This document shows, piece after piece, positions 33,263-45,169 of a stretch of DNA of 64,000 bases (position 1 is its first letter; each line of letters begins with the position of its first letter). The DNA lies in the NCBI RefSeq assembly GCF_042186555.1, contig NC_133332.1, positions 210,445,609 through 210,509,608 on the forward strand. The letters are read 5' to 3'. The notes below the pieces were generated by a model. That model saw only the letters and a list, made by a program, of their open reading frames with translations, did not search any database and was not told where the DNA came from. The stretch is from Aquarana catesbeiana (lineage: Eukaryota; Chordata; Amphibia; Anura; Ranidae). The position numbers and the translations under genes were made by a program.

Positions 33263-33296
33263 TACATAATATAATATAATATAATATAATATATTT
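33208..33296. repeat. Compound microsatellite
   Basis: (TA)n at about 33212-33247, (CA)n at about 33248-33262, then (ATAAT)n of about five units to 33290. Confidence 0.95.
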
Positions 33297-35589
33297 AGCC
33301 CTATAATAAAGAGCAATGCTCCCAGAACATGTCAATTAAAGAAACGCGTAGGAGCAGAGCCGTAGGAACTGACGTCATTACACACAATACACATGCACAA
33401 TACACCTGGAAGTGCCACAGTTTATGTGGGACTGGTCTCACAATGACAGTAAGTGGAACCAGTAACCAGTAAAAGAAGCATTTTATTCCTGGTGCAAGGT
33501 TAATGCACATTTAAATGTGAGTTTGCAATTTTATGTCTTTACATGCATTTTAAATAACACGGTTTTATGCAATGGAGGCCTTTCTTCTTTTCATACAATC
33601 ACCTGTTTGGCATGAGGGTTGGTTGTCAGAAAGCTTATGGAGGGAACCAGGGGAGCTGGGGTAGATATACCCAAAGGGGAAAAAGCACTATTAGACCCAC
33701 TTTTTACACAAAGGGGTTAAAAAATTCTGGTGCATTCTTGAGGTGTAGGGGGTAATACATGGCCCATAGTGGCTTGTGATTATATGTGGCAAGGTGGAGC
33801 AGTGGAATATTGGTGGATGAAAGAGCACTGGTCGTTCAAAAGGAGCACGGGGCACTTTATGATTACTGTGGAAGCACTGGACACTTAATGAAGAAATGCA
33901 AAGCAGTGGACACTTTATTAATGTTTATTGATGCAATTGTCACTTTTGCACAGTTATGCATATATGTTTTTAAAAAATTGTGTTTTGGAGAAATTGATCT
34001 GGATCTGAAGGGGGTAGAACCTTCCTCTTTATTACAAGTGTCCATGACAGTCAAGGGCACTGACGCCGCAGCACAAAAGAGGATCAGCAAGTCTGCCATA
34101 TTGTGCTAATATGCCATGCATACTAGCCATGCATAAAGCTTCTGGGTGACATTTTTATTTTATTTTTTTTATTTGGAGGTTTGATTCTGCTGTAAGGACA
34201 CTGGGGAGGAAAAAAAAAAGGAAATACATCAGTTTTGTCACATAAATATTGTTTTGTTATAAATCAAGTGGCGGGGTTGCACCAACCATGCCAAATCTGG
34301 TTTAAAATGCTTTGCGGTATTTTTTGTACATGTCCAATCGTGTATGTCATGGACTTTGGGCTGCAGGAGAACCATGGCCTGGAGAACTCTGTGTTTTAAT
34401 GTGTTTTTAAGTTATCCAGATAGAGCTGGTCAATAATTGCTTTTGGCTTCTTATGCATACGTTAGTCCTATGGGAGAGCCGGACTGTCTAAGGTGGTCAT
34501 TGTTTTGATAATAGGATTAGCTCTACTGTCTATGATGGACTATGGTGACCAGTGTCTGAGATAATGGGAATACCTCTTATCTGATGTTTTTCTGTATAAA
34601 TTCAGTGCGTTTCTCAAAGCAGTTCTGCTGTTTGTTTTTTGGGGTTACTATAGCCAGATCCATTCGTCTCGTGCTCCAGGACTTGGGAAGCAGTTTCCTG
34701 ATGGAAATACCCAACAGGGTGTCCAGAGTCCATCACAGTGTACCTCAAAAAATTAAAGCACTTGTGCCAAAGTTCAAATTTACTATTACCAAAGCAACGT
34801 ATATATTGAAGTGAGGAGGGGCAGGTAGCGACGAACAGCACTGCATCAAGGAGAGGACAGCGGGTTGTGCATGGACAGCCAGCAAGTTGAAGGAAGGCAG
34901 GATGGAGCTTAGAAAATTTAGGTTGATCCCAGTAGATTACCTTAGATTTATGTCAAACTTTTGCGCAAGCTGGAATAAGCGTGCTTGAATCTGCCAAACC
35001 ACAATGTGAGTAATCAACATATTGACACACACCACTTTTACTAAATTGTTGCAGGAACCAATTAACCAGGCATATAGAAACTGCCACATTTTTCGTTGTG
35101 TGCCAGTCTTTATTTAACCTCCCCTTGTTTGTAAGTGTAGTTTGTAACTATATAGGTACAGGGGGGTTGCTATATTTGCTCATACACACATACAGGTTCT
35201 GCTTCCTGCTTGTCAGCATTACAAGCAGTTAATTTATTCCCACTGCACGTCTGCCAGACAGGGTCTCTCCAATAGAAGATTCACCCTGTCCGCTCCCCTA
35301 TGTACCCCCTTCCCCCACACCCACTAAAGCCCCAATTTTATCTCTCAGCGGATTTGTTGTATCTCACAAGAAACTGATTTTGGGTAACTTTATATTCTGA
35401 TTGCTGTGTTACTTTAGGGCTCTTTAAGATTTACATATACAATACAGTATAACTTATTTATATACTGTGTATTGTTATCTTTATTGGCCTATTAACATCA
35501 CTTAATTCCCCCTCCTATCTGTACCCTGCGCCAGCGCGCTGCTCTTATTCTGCTATTCTACTCCAACGCCACCCACTCCCTGCGCAGCG
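33297..35589. other. Unassigned sequence, no gene seen
   Basis: GAAACGCGTAGG at about 33341 is a word common in frog repeats, so 33.3-34.2 kb is probably an old element. Repeated GGACACTT words occur near 33875-33920. The open frames at 33786-34109 and 34584-34841 have no motif. The rest is AT-rich and non-repetitive within the window. Confidence 0.45.
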
Positions 35590-35905
35590 ACAGCAGCCCC
35601 GCTATTCTTTACTTGGTTCTGCAAACAGGAATCAGCACAGCGGATGGGTTAAGCATTGAAATCAATCTACCTTGTATTCTATTTCCCCCAGCAGTGTAAA
35701 TACTTTTAGCAGCACAGCACAGAAGGGCCTATTTTCAGTAAATCAGGCCGTTAAGTGTTAGCGAGGAGCGATTTGTGCCTGAACCCGATGTAAGCTGTGA
35801 GTTTAACATATGGTGGCGGCGCTGTAACGTTGTTATAAGCAGGCAGGAATGTGCAGTGCTATACAATTGGTTTTGGCTCACTCACAAAGTAGCTCAGACA
35901 AAAAA
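35590..35905. promoter_or_regulatory. Candidate conserved non-coding element
   Basis: This non-repetitive block has mixed composition and transcription-factor-like words (GAAATCAATCTACC, AACATATGGTGG E-box, AGGAATGTG TEAD-like). It ends at a poly-A run at about 35901. No protein-coding signal is visible. Judged by texture only. Confidence 0.3.
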
Positions 35906-36569
35906 AAAAAAAAAACACAAAAAACAAGCGTTACTTTTACCCAAAGCACGCTCAATAAACAGGTCTAGTCATAATCCTGGATCATCAGTTTATCCCTTTA
36001 TAACAGGAACAGTGGCAATTGGAAAAGATGCAGATGAGCCCATATACCCTCAAATGTGTGTCAAATTTATTATGTACACACAATGTACACACACAAATGC
36101 CAAATCATTTGGCTACAGCTAATAACATAACAGAAGCAATAATGGGTCAAGAGGTGCAGCTGGTGGTTGACCAAACTTAAAATAGGGGAAGAGTTAAGAT
36201 GTACTGAACTTGGACCATGGAATGAATACCGGTGGCAAAACTGCTGACCCGTTGGGATCTTCACCCTCTAAAACCTATAGATTATACAGAGAATGGTACA
36301 AAAAGCAAATATGGTGATTGGCAGTTCTCTAGGTAAAATGTTTTGTTAATCAGAGAGATCAGAGAAGAATTGACTTATCAAGCAGAAAGTCGTATCTCTT
36401 TCATGCATTGCATCTCCTTTATGCAAATCATAATTCAAAAAAGCATATAGATATGCTAATCTTTCAAAGAGAAACAGTCACAATTGGGTGTATAGAAGGT
36501 TTTAAAACATAACCTTACATTATTATAACTGCACATATGTACTTATGAGAAAATAACCTGTACCCATTA
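35906..36569. other. Unassigned, no gene seen
   Basis: AT-rich sequence after the poly-A run. Short frames (35775-36122 and 36070-36264) are not supported by any motif. Confidence 0.5.
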
Positions 36570-37600
36570 CTGATCTTACTCTACTCAATCTCTTTATTGG
36601 TTTTTGTGTAAAGTACAAAAGGAAGGGTACAAAATTGATACCCAGTATGCGGTCAGACATCATACCGCCTGTGAATCATACAAAAAAGCATAATAAGAGA
36701 AACATGTCTGAAAGAAAAACAAACAAAGCCCAGGTTTGTGTCAATATAACCTTTGGTAGGGAATATCCCTCTATAACGCAAGAGCATCAATAGCAGTCAA
36801 AGGACATATAGGGACAGGCAGGTTACATCAAATTCCATAAACAAAACGGTTGTCTCGTCAAATTACAGCCGTACAAGAGGTATTATAGAGAGACAAGCAA
36901 AATATAGTGTGTTTAGATGTCACCTTTCGATCATGGATGATATATCCAGGATTCTAAAAACTGGTCAACACAATAAAAAGAGCAGGAGGGAAAAAAGTAG
37001 GAAAGTAAAAAGGTCGGAGGAAGGAAAGTCGAGAGCATTTGGGACAACTCCATCCCAGGCCTCAGTCAGCCACCAACAAATACTGTATCCAAGGTTGCCA
37101 TGTCTTATCAAATTTAGTTTTCTTATTTATGGAGGGTACAGGTCATCTTGTCATTAATCATGATCCAGTTCAATCCTTGTCCGATATAGACAAACGTCAC
37201 TGTTGGCTGGCTCCAACAACGCGGAATAACTATCCTAGCGGCCAGAAAAGTACAAGTAATCAAAACGTAAGGGGTATTTGGAAAGACTCTTATCCAGTTT
37301 ATAAAAAAGAGAGATCCCTAGGGTTCTAGTGAGGTTCACTCCAGTAACTGAATAAATAAAGTTAAACAATCTGATCCATATCTGAGTGACCTTGGGACAC
37401 CGCTACCAGATGTGTTCCATTGTGCCTTCTTGGCCACAGTGTCTGAAGCATTGGGAAGCGCGTTCATCTTGGCAATCCTGGAAGGATCTTTCTCAACTTT
37501 TCGAAAAACTCAGGAGCTAGAGGTGAAAGGCACCCTGAGATCTGATCATAAGCCTGTAATGCACATTCAGGAGACAGGACACAGCATGTGGTGACTGTCT
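36570..37600 (-). mobile_element. 5'-truncated L1-superfamily fragment
   Basis: The minus-strand translation gives CFRHCGQEGTMEHIW (stop) RCPKVTQIW around 37440-37370. This aligns with CFRGCGKEGTMYHTWWTCPKV of the L1 at 51624-58137. Near 37115 it gives KFDKTWQPWIQY, matching FDKIWEPWLSYL. It therefore carries the C-terminal end of ORF2 plus a 3' UTR ending near CTCAATCTCTTTATTGG. The 5' limit is uncertain (37450-37600), and no target duplication was found. Confidence 0.75.
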
Positions 37601-37999
37601 GAAAACTGCACAATTATAATTAAGCAACAGTGTTCAACACATTGTAGAAGCCCAGTCTTGACAGGTAGGCTTTAAAAGGTCAGTCCAATCGAAACCACCA
37701 TTCCAGGTACAGGCGGCATGTCTTTGATCCAGCTGGGTTCCTGTGTTAAGTTGGACTCCAGTGGTCAGATCTCCCTGCTGTTCCCCATTCCCCCAATTCC
37801 CCCCCGGGCTCTGAAGAAGAAGATGAAGCAGGTGGTACTTTGCAGAAGATGGGGCTGTGATATCACAGAAAAACAGAAGCAGGCTGGAAGTTGCATCATG
37901 CTCTTCCATGTCACTTTATACCATGGCAGATTATAATAGAGGTGAGGATCGGCTGTACAAAAAAAAGACAAGATTTTATAACTAGCCCACAGCCATCAT
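37601..37999. other. Unassigned, no gene seen
   Basis: Non-repetitive sequence with a pyrimidine-rich stretch at 37770-37812. Open frames on both strands overlap each other and show no domain. Confidence 0.5.
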
Positions 38000-38215
38000 A
38001 ACTGCATGAAAAGTTATTTATTTAACTAGAGTCCCTCTTAATGAACCATCCTCCAGCCTGTCAGCTTAATGTAGCTATTAATATTCCGATAGAGAACAAT
38101 GCACACCTTAACATAATGAACATTTTCAGAAATGTATCGCGTAACTAATATTACTGTCGCCTTGTGCAAATATATTCAGATTAGGCCAGATAAAGAATAA
38201 AAGAAGGACGGGCAA
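38000..38215. promoter_or_regulatory. Candidate conserved non-coding element
   Basis: AT-rich but complex sequence, dense in words typical of enhancers: TTAATGTAGCTATTAATATT (homeodomain), GAACAATG (Sox), CTAATATTACTG, TTGTGCAAAT (POU/CEBP-like) and CAGATAAAGAATAAAAG (GATA/Hox-like). No repeats or coding potential. The call is from texture only. Confidence 0.35.
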
Positions 38216-38499
38216 AGTAGCTGAATAGGAAAAGGTATTCAGCACCCAGAAGTTGTATTCAGGCCTGATGGTGATAATTCAGATTATCAGTTTTTACATC
38301 TTTAAAATGGAAATGACATTCACAGCTCTTGCCTGCACCGTGGTGTCACTATAGAAAAGGAATGTGCCTAAAATACTAAATTGGTGAGGAATTGATGATA
38401 TGTCTTTCAAAATGACAAATTTTCCATATGAACCTAAAAAAGAAGATCAGATTTTAAACATTCTCTGCCAATTATTGGTCCAGATGATATGTATGGCTG

Positions 38500-39310
38500 C
38501 TTCTGGGTGGAACAGCTGTTTGCGTGATGATGAAAATATGCTTCAGGCTTCATGCCTTGCTAAAAAAAATGCCAGAAAAACGCTGGATGAAAAACGCTCA
38601 CAATTGTGCCACGTACACACGATCAGACTTCTCGTCGGAAAAAGATATGACGGCTTTTCCGACGTGATTCTGCTTAAGTTTGCCTTGCATACACACGATC
38701 ACGCAATAGTTCGCTGAACTTACGACCGTCAAGAACGTGGTGCCGTACAACACTACGACGAGCCGAGAAAATGAAGTTCAATGCTTCCGAGCATGCGTCG
38801 AATTGTTTCCGAGCATGCGTAGGAATTTTGCGCGTCGGAATTGCCACAGACGATCGCATTTTTGGATAGGAACTTTTCCAGACCGAAGAACTGAGAACAG
38901 AAAAGATGCTCTTAATCTTTTGCTGGCTGGAATTCGGCCAGCAAAAGTCTGATGGAGCATACACACGGTCGCATTTTCTCTCATCGGTCTTTTGCGGGCC
39001 GAAATTCCGATCGTGTGTACGCAGCATTAGTGTTTTTGTTCTGGATTTTAGCAGCCTTTAGGAACATTAGCGTTTATTAGTGTTTCCTGTAATGTGACTC
39101 ATTTCCTTTTTTTTCTGTGTAGTTCACAAAAAAGCTGGAAACTAGCAGCGGTTAGGAGCATTTAGTGTTTTTTCTGCTGGGAAAATCACTCCCAAAAATG
39201 CAAAAAATACGTTTTTTTCTGCTTCAAAAACGCTTCAAAGCATGGACACATAGGATAACACTATTTGCTTCTAGAAGCAGATTTTTTTTTTCAAAATCTG
39301 CTGCTTAGAG
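38500..39310. repeat. Older repeat split by a short element
   Basis: The flanks on both sides of 38607-39028 share vocabulary: GCCAGAAAAACGCTGGATGA on the left, and GCTGGAAACTAGCAGCG and CAAAAACGCTTC on the right. This is consistent with one older non-coding element interrupted by a younger one. Its ends are not defined. Confidence 0.45.
38607..39028. mobile_element. Short inverted-repeat element, GTACACACGAT family
   Basis: The ends are TGCCACGTACACACGATCAGA and the reverse complement of TGCTGCGTACACACGATCGGA (18 of 21 matching). The flanks TTG (38604-38606) and TTA (39029-39031) again fit a 3-bp TTA-type duplication. Internally, CTTTTGCTGGC...GGCCAGCAAAAG (about 38917-38947) forms a hairpin. 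It has the same core terminus as the element at 8384-8745, so the two are related. Confidence 0.8.
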
Positions 39311-40018
39311 TAATTATTTAAGATAGTGTGCAAGGAGCCTCAATCTGGTTAATGAGACAGGTGGCACCAGACATCTCTGTCCATTAAAATTCCATAGCTT
39401 AGCAGGCATGGCATGCATTACTCATAAGACCTGCTGCCCGAGGAAATGTGTATGGGGACCTCCAACCATCCTCCCTGACAGTTTTACCATTGCTTACCAA
39501 ATTTAGGTGGAAGCTGGCCTTACAAACATAACTCAGCTACCAAACAATTGTTCTTATGTTGGTTTTCTTGGATAAAAATGATACTGGACGACCTAGAAAC
39601 CTTTTTTGGCTTGTCAGTGGTTTGCAGAGAAAAGCTCAGACGGGGAAATTGGAGGAAAGCTATATGTATTCAGATTAGCCAAATGTTCTGTAAGAGGCTA
39701 AATCAGCTCAGAAGAACCTCCTTTGACCGCTCTCACTGATTTCGTTTGAACAAAGAAAAAATATTTTTTTATGGTAACGATAGAAAGCTCAGATAACTCA
39801 GAATGCTTTGTATCAAACAATCCTCACTGTGATATCACTTGGACCACATCAGTCTTCCTCAAGTGACTGACATCCCCAGTGTGGCATGTCCACAGTAAAT
39901 GGTTACGGCTTTTCTACACTTTAACGTTAAGGTAGATGGAAGGTGCAATTATACGTTAAAGCGCATCCCTGCCCAGACTACGAACTATGTAAATATTTAT
40001 ATATTTTTAACAAGCAGT
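39311..40018. other. Unassigned, no gene seen
   Basis: Mostly AT-rich sequence without recognised similarity. A 63-codon frame at 39548-39739 has no motif. Confidence 0.5.
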
Positions 40019-40229
40019 TAAAGTGGTTGTAAACCCTTACAGGCCACTTTGATCTACAGGTAAGCCTACATTAACCCCTTCCCGCCGAGCGTACGCTGAT
40101 GTGCGTACTCGGCTTTCCGGGGTTATACAGGGATGATGCCAGCAGCTGCAGGCATCATCCCGCTACTGTTTTGTAGAGCGGGCGATCGGCTTTCCTGGTA
40201 TAACAACCGATGCGGCTAAAAGCCACCTC
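40019..40229 (+). repeat. Fragments of TTAA-type frog repeats
   Basis: TTAAAGTGGTTGTAAACCC at 40019 resembles the terminus of the element at 10377 (TTAAAGTGGA). TTAACCCCTTCCCGCCGAGC begins at about 40074, with an internal hairpin GGGATGATGCC...GGCATCATCCC at 40131-40162. Both fragments are truncated; gypsy-derived sequence follows. Confidence 0.55.
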
Positions 40230-41391
40230 CAAGCCACCACAAGAGCAGGCCAGCATCAGATTGCCTGAAACCATCATAGACTCTCCTCAAATGCAAGTAA
40301 CTCTACAAAACCTCAAGGAGACGGATCCTGTGGTGTACCTGCAGTTTCTGGAATGCCAGGCTGAGCGAGAGGAACGCAGGGCTGAGTGAGAGGAACGCAG
40401 GGCTGAGCGAGAGGCGGCAGAACGCCAGGCTGAGAGGGAGGCTGATCGTCGGCACGAACTGGAGATGGCTAGGCTCCAGCAGCAGCGACAGGCTCAGAAC
40501 CTCGGATCCCTAGAGCACAGGGATGCCTCTCTGCCAGTGACCCCGGCCGCCAAATTTCCAGTTATAGAAAAGGACAGTGACATTGACGTGTATCTACTGT
40601 CGTTTGAAAAAACTTGCCGTCAGTACCATCTGCCCCCAGCCCAATGGGCCCGGTACCTGACGCCAGGGCTACGAGGCAAGGCCCTGGATGCTTATGTCGA
40701 ACTGTCAGAAGAGCAGTGCGACGATTATGAAGCATAAAGGCTGCAATCATCCAAAAGTTTCAGCTAACCCCGGAAGCGTTTTAGGTCCTTGCAAAAGGGG
40801 CCTGGGGACTCATACATGGATGTGGTAAGTCGCTTACGCACCACATTCTGGCAGTGGACTAAAGGCTTGAAAGCCGATTCTTTTGAATCCCTGGAAGATC
40901 TTATGATTGAAAATCAACTTTTGCACATCTGTCCTACAGACGTCAGACAGTTTGTGCTGGAGCGAAAGCCAACCTCTGCCAAAGCAGCAGCAGAACTGGC
41001 AGATACCTATATCCACTCTCGGGTATCTGACCATCGCAAGGCTCCTCCGAATGGCTGGAAAGGAGGGAAATCGCACACGGCAACCCCTCCTCTGCCTACC
41101 AACCAAGTTCCTCAGCAGCCGGAACCTGCAGCTCCTGGAGCCAAGGCCTTCCTAACTGACAAACGCAAATGCTACAACTGTGGGGAAGCCGGACATCTCA
41201 GGACGCAGTGCCCTGAGCAGAAGAAGACAACATCACCTGGCCATCCGGCCAGCAACCCTTCTTCCGTGCTGTTCGTCCGCAGGAAAACTCGGGTAACCAC
41301 CGCCAATTTGCAGCCAGTCACCGTGGGCCACGTATCGTTACTGGTTTCTGGGACACAGGAGCTGAAATCACTTTGGTCAGACCTGAGGTGA
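40230..41391 (+). pseudogene. Gypsy gag polyprotein, broken
   Basis: The frame is open from about 40210, with a charged AERE-type heptad repeat at 40360-40455 interrupted by TGA (a CGA codon in neighbouring units). The capsid-like part is KFPVIEKDSDIDVYLLSFEK to DAYVELSEEQ (40551-40720). Two compensating frame changes lie near 40737 and 40785. The continuing part is GPGDSYMDVVSRLRTTFWQW, and the zinc knuckle CYNCGEAGHLRTQC (CX2CX4HX4C) is at about 41170-41211. Gag would assemble the particle and bind the RNA. Confidence 0.87.
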
Positions 41392-42137
41392 TAGAAAGAA
41401 GGAACATCATCCCTGGAAAGTTTTTTACCCTCACCGGAGTCGGGAGGACCCACTCACGAGTACCCCATGCCTATGTTTTCATTGATTGGGGTGCCGGAAG
41501 TGGGATGAGAGAAGTGGGAGTCTCAGAGGAGATCCCCACTGCAGTGTTGTTGGGTACTGATTTAGGTACCCTTGTTTCTTACTATGCCCCTGCTAAAAGC
41601 ACTCAGGATGCTCCCACGGAACTCTCTGGACCTACCAAGGTACTGTTTACCGATGTTGGGGTAATATCTGGGCAACCTGTGGATGGACAGAGAGAGGGGG
41701 AGGGTGGAGTGGAGGTACAGGGGTCTTTTTCACCTACAGAAGGAGAGGAGGCCCCCTTGCATGTGCCGATATCAAATGCTTGTGTAGCTGATGTTAAGAA
41801 TGTAATTACTGAATGTAATGATGTTATGTCTTTGTTTGAGGTCACCCACAATGCTGGGAGGGTGGAGAAGATAGAGTCTCTGGCGGCAGAGCCCAGGAGT
41901 GGCCCAGGTGGCCCCATTCCTGACTCTGACCCAGAGTATTCTGCCTTGACTACACCCCAGCAGTTGTCTTTGTGTGTCACAGGACGGCTGTTAATTCCCC
42001 TGCTGAGAAAAATAAACAAAAGCGTGACAGGGACAGTGGGCAGAGAGGCTGTACTGGTCTACAGGCAGGAGGCCTGGAGACTAAAAGGGTTAAACAGTTG
42101 CTCACTGTGTTCAGTCAACCTAAGGGGAATGTGTTGA
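41340..42137 (+). pseudogene. Gypsy aspartic protease and linker
   Basis: In the frame after gag, WDTGAEITLVRPEV (about 41351-41392) carries the DTGA active site of a retropepsin. It is followed by GVGRTHSRVPHAYVFIDW and TAVLLGTDLG. The downstream 200 codons are acidic and low in conserved motifs, ending in TTPQQLSLCVTG. The gag-protease frame change may be a normal frameshift or damage; I cannot tell. Confidence 0.75.
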
Positions 42138-42499
42138 AGGTGTCACCTGATATGGTCTGTGAAGGTCCAGGTGAAATCAGGAAGGCCAGGGCTGGAATGA
42201 AACACAATGGTTTGTGGCCTAGCTTGATGTTCACACAATGTCCCAGCACAGCGCTTGTCATTAGCAGAGACCGTATACCTGAACGGAAAGAGTTAGGTGC
42301 CCTGCTAGAAGTGATAGCTGACACTCAGGGAGTGGGCTTAGGCCTTCAGTCCCACTCACCTTTCCTTCCCCTCCAGGGACCCATGATGCTGGCAGTGCTT
42401 ACAGCATGCCGTGTCTGGGTCATGGGAAACCCTGGGAGGGCACCCCATGGCGTCCACAAGGTGGGCGGCCGGGTGTATCCTCCCCTCACCCTTGCAGCC

Positions 42500-43785
42500 C
42501 ACCTTGCCTTGGAGGAGGCACAGACAGGCGGGGCAAAGGAGACTGAGGAAATTATGCAGTTAGGGGTCGTTCAGGGAGCTTGGACAGTCTGGGCGCCACT
42601 GGTAGTCCTGGCCCCCAAAAGGGATTAGACGACCAGGCTTCCAGGAGCCCTTGAAGGGCTGAACGCCAGCCCTGTTGTTGTGGCCTTCCCTATGCCCAGG
42701 AACCATGAGGGGTCAGAGCAGCTGGTAGGTGCCTCACCATCATTGACCTGAGCAGGGGGCGTGGACTACACGGAAGGCTCAGGACGAGTCAGCCTTCACC
42801 ACCCCATGTGGCTTGTCTGCATGTAAGGCAATGCTAGTTGGGGTTGAGAATGCGCCAGCCACTTCTCCGGGGGTCATGGATGAGCTATGAGGAGGGGTGG
42901 AACCTTGTGAAATGGTCGGCTCAAGAAGCCCTGGAGTGATTGGCCCTGTCTGGGAACAACACCTGGTGCACCGGTCACAGGTCTTGGACCAACTGACAGC
43001 TGCCAATCTGACTGTCAAACCCAGTAAGTGTCAGATTGGTATGACTGATGTGCAGTGCTTGGGACACCAGGTAGGAGGAGGTACCCTGAAACCCGAGACA
43101 GGGAAGGTTGAGGCCATCCTGGCCTGGCCTACCCCCCAAACCAAAAAGCAGGTTATGTCTTTCTTGGGGACCGCTGGCTACTATAGGAAGTTTGTATGTA
43201 ACTATAGTAGCCTGGCCAAACCTCTGACTGACCTAACCAAAAAGAAAACTGCCCAAGGTGGTGTCTTGGACACCAGAATGTGAGCAGGCATTTAAGGTCT
43301 TGAAGGAGGCGCTGGCCAGCGCCCCTGTGCTGCAGGCTTCAGACTTCACCCGCCGTTTCCTAGTGCAGACGGATGCCTCTGCCTATGGATTGGGTGCAGT
43401 CCTGAGCCAGGTGGACGAGGCCGGAGAGGAGCATCCCATCCTCTACCTGAGCAGGAAGCTGCTTCCCAGGGAAGTAGCATATGCCACGATCGAAAAGGTG
43501 TGTCTTGCGATCGTGTGGGCTCTCCAGAAGTTACAAACGTACTTTTATGGACGGCACTTCACTGTGATCACAGATCACAATCCCTTGAGCTGGCTAAATC
43601 GTGTGGCTGGGGAGAATGGCAAACTACTTAGGTGGAGCCTAATTCTGCAGCAATACGACTTCACCATCCAGCATAAGAAAGGCAGCGCCCATGGCAATGC
43701 TGATGGGCTGTCACAACAAGCTGAGCCCGCAGGAGTCGGTTGCGTCAGGAGGGAAATTGTAGTTCCCTCCCATGCAACCACCTAA
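42500..43785 (+). pseudogene. Gypsy reverse transcriptase-RNase H, active site lost
   Basis: The polymerase starts with EIMQLGVVQGAWTVWAPLVV (about 42548). Positions 42775-42960 should hold the palm with the YxDD motif, but they are rearranged and the motif is absent. The thumb and connection are well kept: LTVKPSKCQIGMTDVQCLGH, then KKQVMSFLGTAGYYRKFV (43000-43200). RNase H is kept at 43258-43785: FLVQTDASAYGLGAVLSQ, TIEKVCLAIVWAL, TDHNPLSWL and SAHGNADGLSQ. There is a frame change near 43255. It ends only nine bases before the purine tract. Confidence 0.87.
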
Positions 43786-43793
43786 GGGGGAGG

Positions 43794-45013
43794 TGTAACG
43801 ATATCATGTACTGGACATGAAAAGCTGTAGCTAGCTGCCATGTTGTGTGGAAGAAGCCATGACAGTTGGCTAACCATGTAACATTACAGAGAAATCTGAA
43901 CTCCCTCCTCCCTTGTCTTAGGAATTCAAAGCTTTTTAAGTTCAACAGAAAAGGTTATCTCAACAGAGAAAACAGAACCAGGCTAGGTCAGTAAAAAACA
44001 GCTTGTTGAAAGGGCAGAGTGTTCAGGCCTGTCGTAAAACTGTCACCCTCTCCATTAAGAGACCCAACACTCCCCGGTTGTAAAATGTCTGAATACACCT
44101 CAGTGGGATAAGTATGACATTTCAGCATGTTTCATAACTTCTGACTTAGTAATAGCACAGCCATAATATGGACATATTTAGTTTCCTCAGATAATTTGTA
44201 ACATTTCAAGTCCAGACACTCCTATGTCAGGTCATATGGGAAACCACTGGTACCACTTATTCCTCCTAAGCAGACTATACATTATAGACATAGCATGTTT
44301 ATACTTGTTTTGAAGGAAATCTCACGCTGATTAATAATATGGATATTTGGAGTCTGTAAACACTATAGATGCAGATATATGAATATGTATCACAAAATCT
44401 ACCTGGGACGTGGTCATGAGTGTAGACACCTCCCAGCAACCAACCCCTAAATAAGATGACCAGACGATTGGTCACTGGTCACTGTCAACACCCCCTTTGA
44501 TTTGACAGAAAAGAGGAGATGCCAAGATAATGGTCAGTTCTCCTTTTACCATCCAAGAAGAAACATCTGCCAAGTCGAGAACCGATTACCTAGCTCATCG
44601 ATCGAACTCTGATCAACCCTCGGACATTAATTGCAAGTATTCTCTCTTCCCAATTCTACCTTATTGCTTTGTGGCTGTAAGTAAGACTCTGAGCAGACCT
44701 GTCTGTGGTGGCAGTGTGTGTGTGGCAGACGCTTATTCTAAAATTATAATTGGTATTGCTAAAATTACGAGTCTCCCCCAGGTCGTTTAAACGGGGGTGG
44801 TGGCAGTTAAAGGGTTAATTGTGTAATTAGCCCAGTGACAATCACTCTCAGGCTGCTCGCACCTAGATTGTGGTCCCGCAAGCTGGAAAATCTTTGTGCT
44901 GGGCGCAGCTGAGAGTGGCATTGTTACGTAAGTGACAGCGTTGTGTGAGGTTGGCCAGTCCTTCGTTGCCAGTTAGCGAGGAGGTCAGGGATCTGACACC
45001 CACGTTCGTCACA
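43794..45013 (+). repeat. Probable 3' LTR of the gypsy element
   Basis: It starts TGTAACG directly after the purine tract AAGGGGGAGG and probably ends at TTCGTCACA (45013), giving TG..CA ends and 1220 bp. The second LTR is outside or lost, so the right border cannot be confirmed by comparison. There are no genes; the frame at 44530-44790 has no motif. Confidence 0.55.
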
Positions 45014-45169
45014 ATCTCCACAATGCCATTAGCTACAGAAGTTGTTGAGGGCTGGTTTAAAAGCACTTTTACTGCCTGTTCAGGATATGCAAATATTTAA
45101 GCGTGCATAGTATAGGTACAGGTTCACCTTAAAGCTTGTATGAGATTTTGAAAATTGCATTTACATATA

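Larger units (their letters stand above)
40230..45013 (+). mobile_element. Ty3/gypsy retrotransposon, 5'-truncated, no integrase seen
   Basis: The order is gag with a zinc knuckle, aspartic protease, linker, reverse transcriptase (damaged), RNase H, a purine tract at 43784-43793 and a probable 3' LTR from 43794. No 5' LTR is visible upstream of gag. No integrase domain was found between protease and polymerase or after RNase H. Confidence 0.85.

Noticed and set aside
33786..34109. 107-codon plus-strand frame
   Set aside because: No family motif, overlapping antisense frame, and location in a probable old repeat.
35775..36122. 115-codon plus-strand frame
   Set aside because: It crosses a poly-A run and has no recognisable domain or splice-site support.
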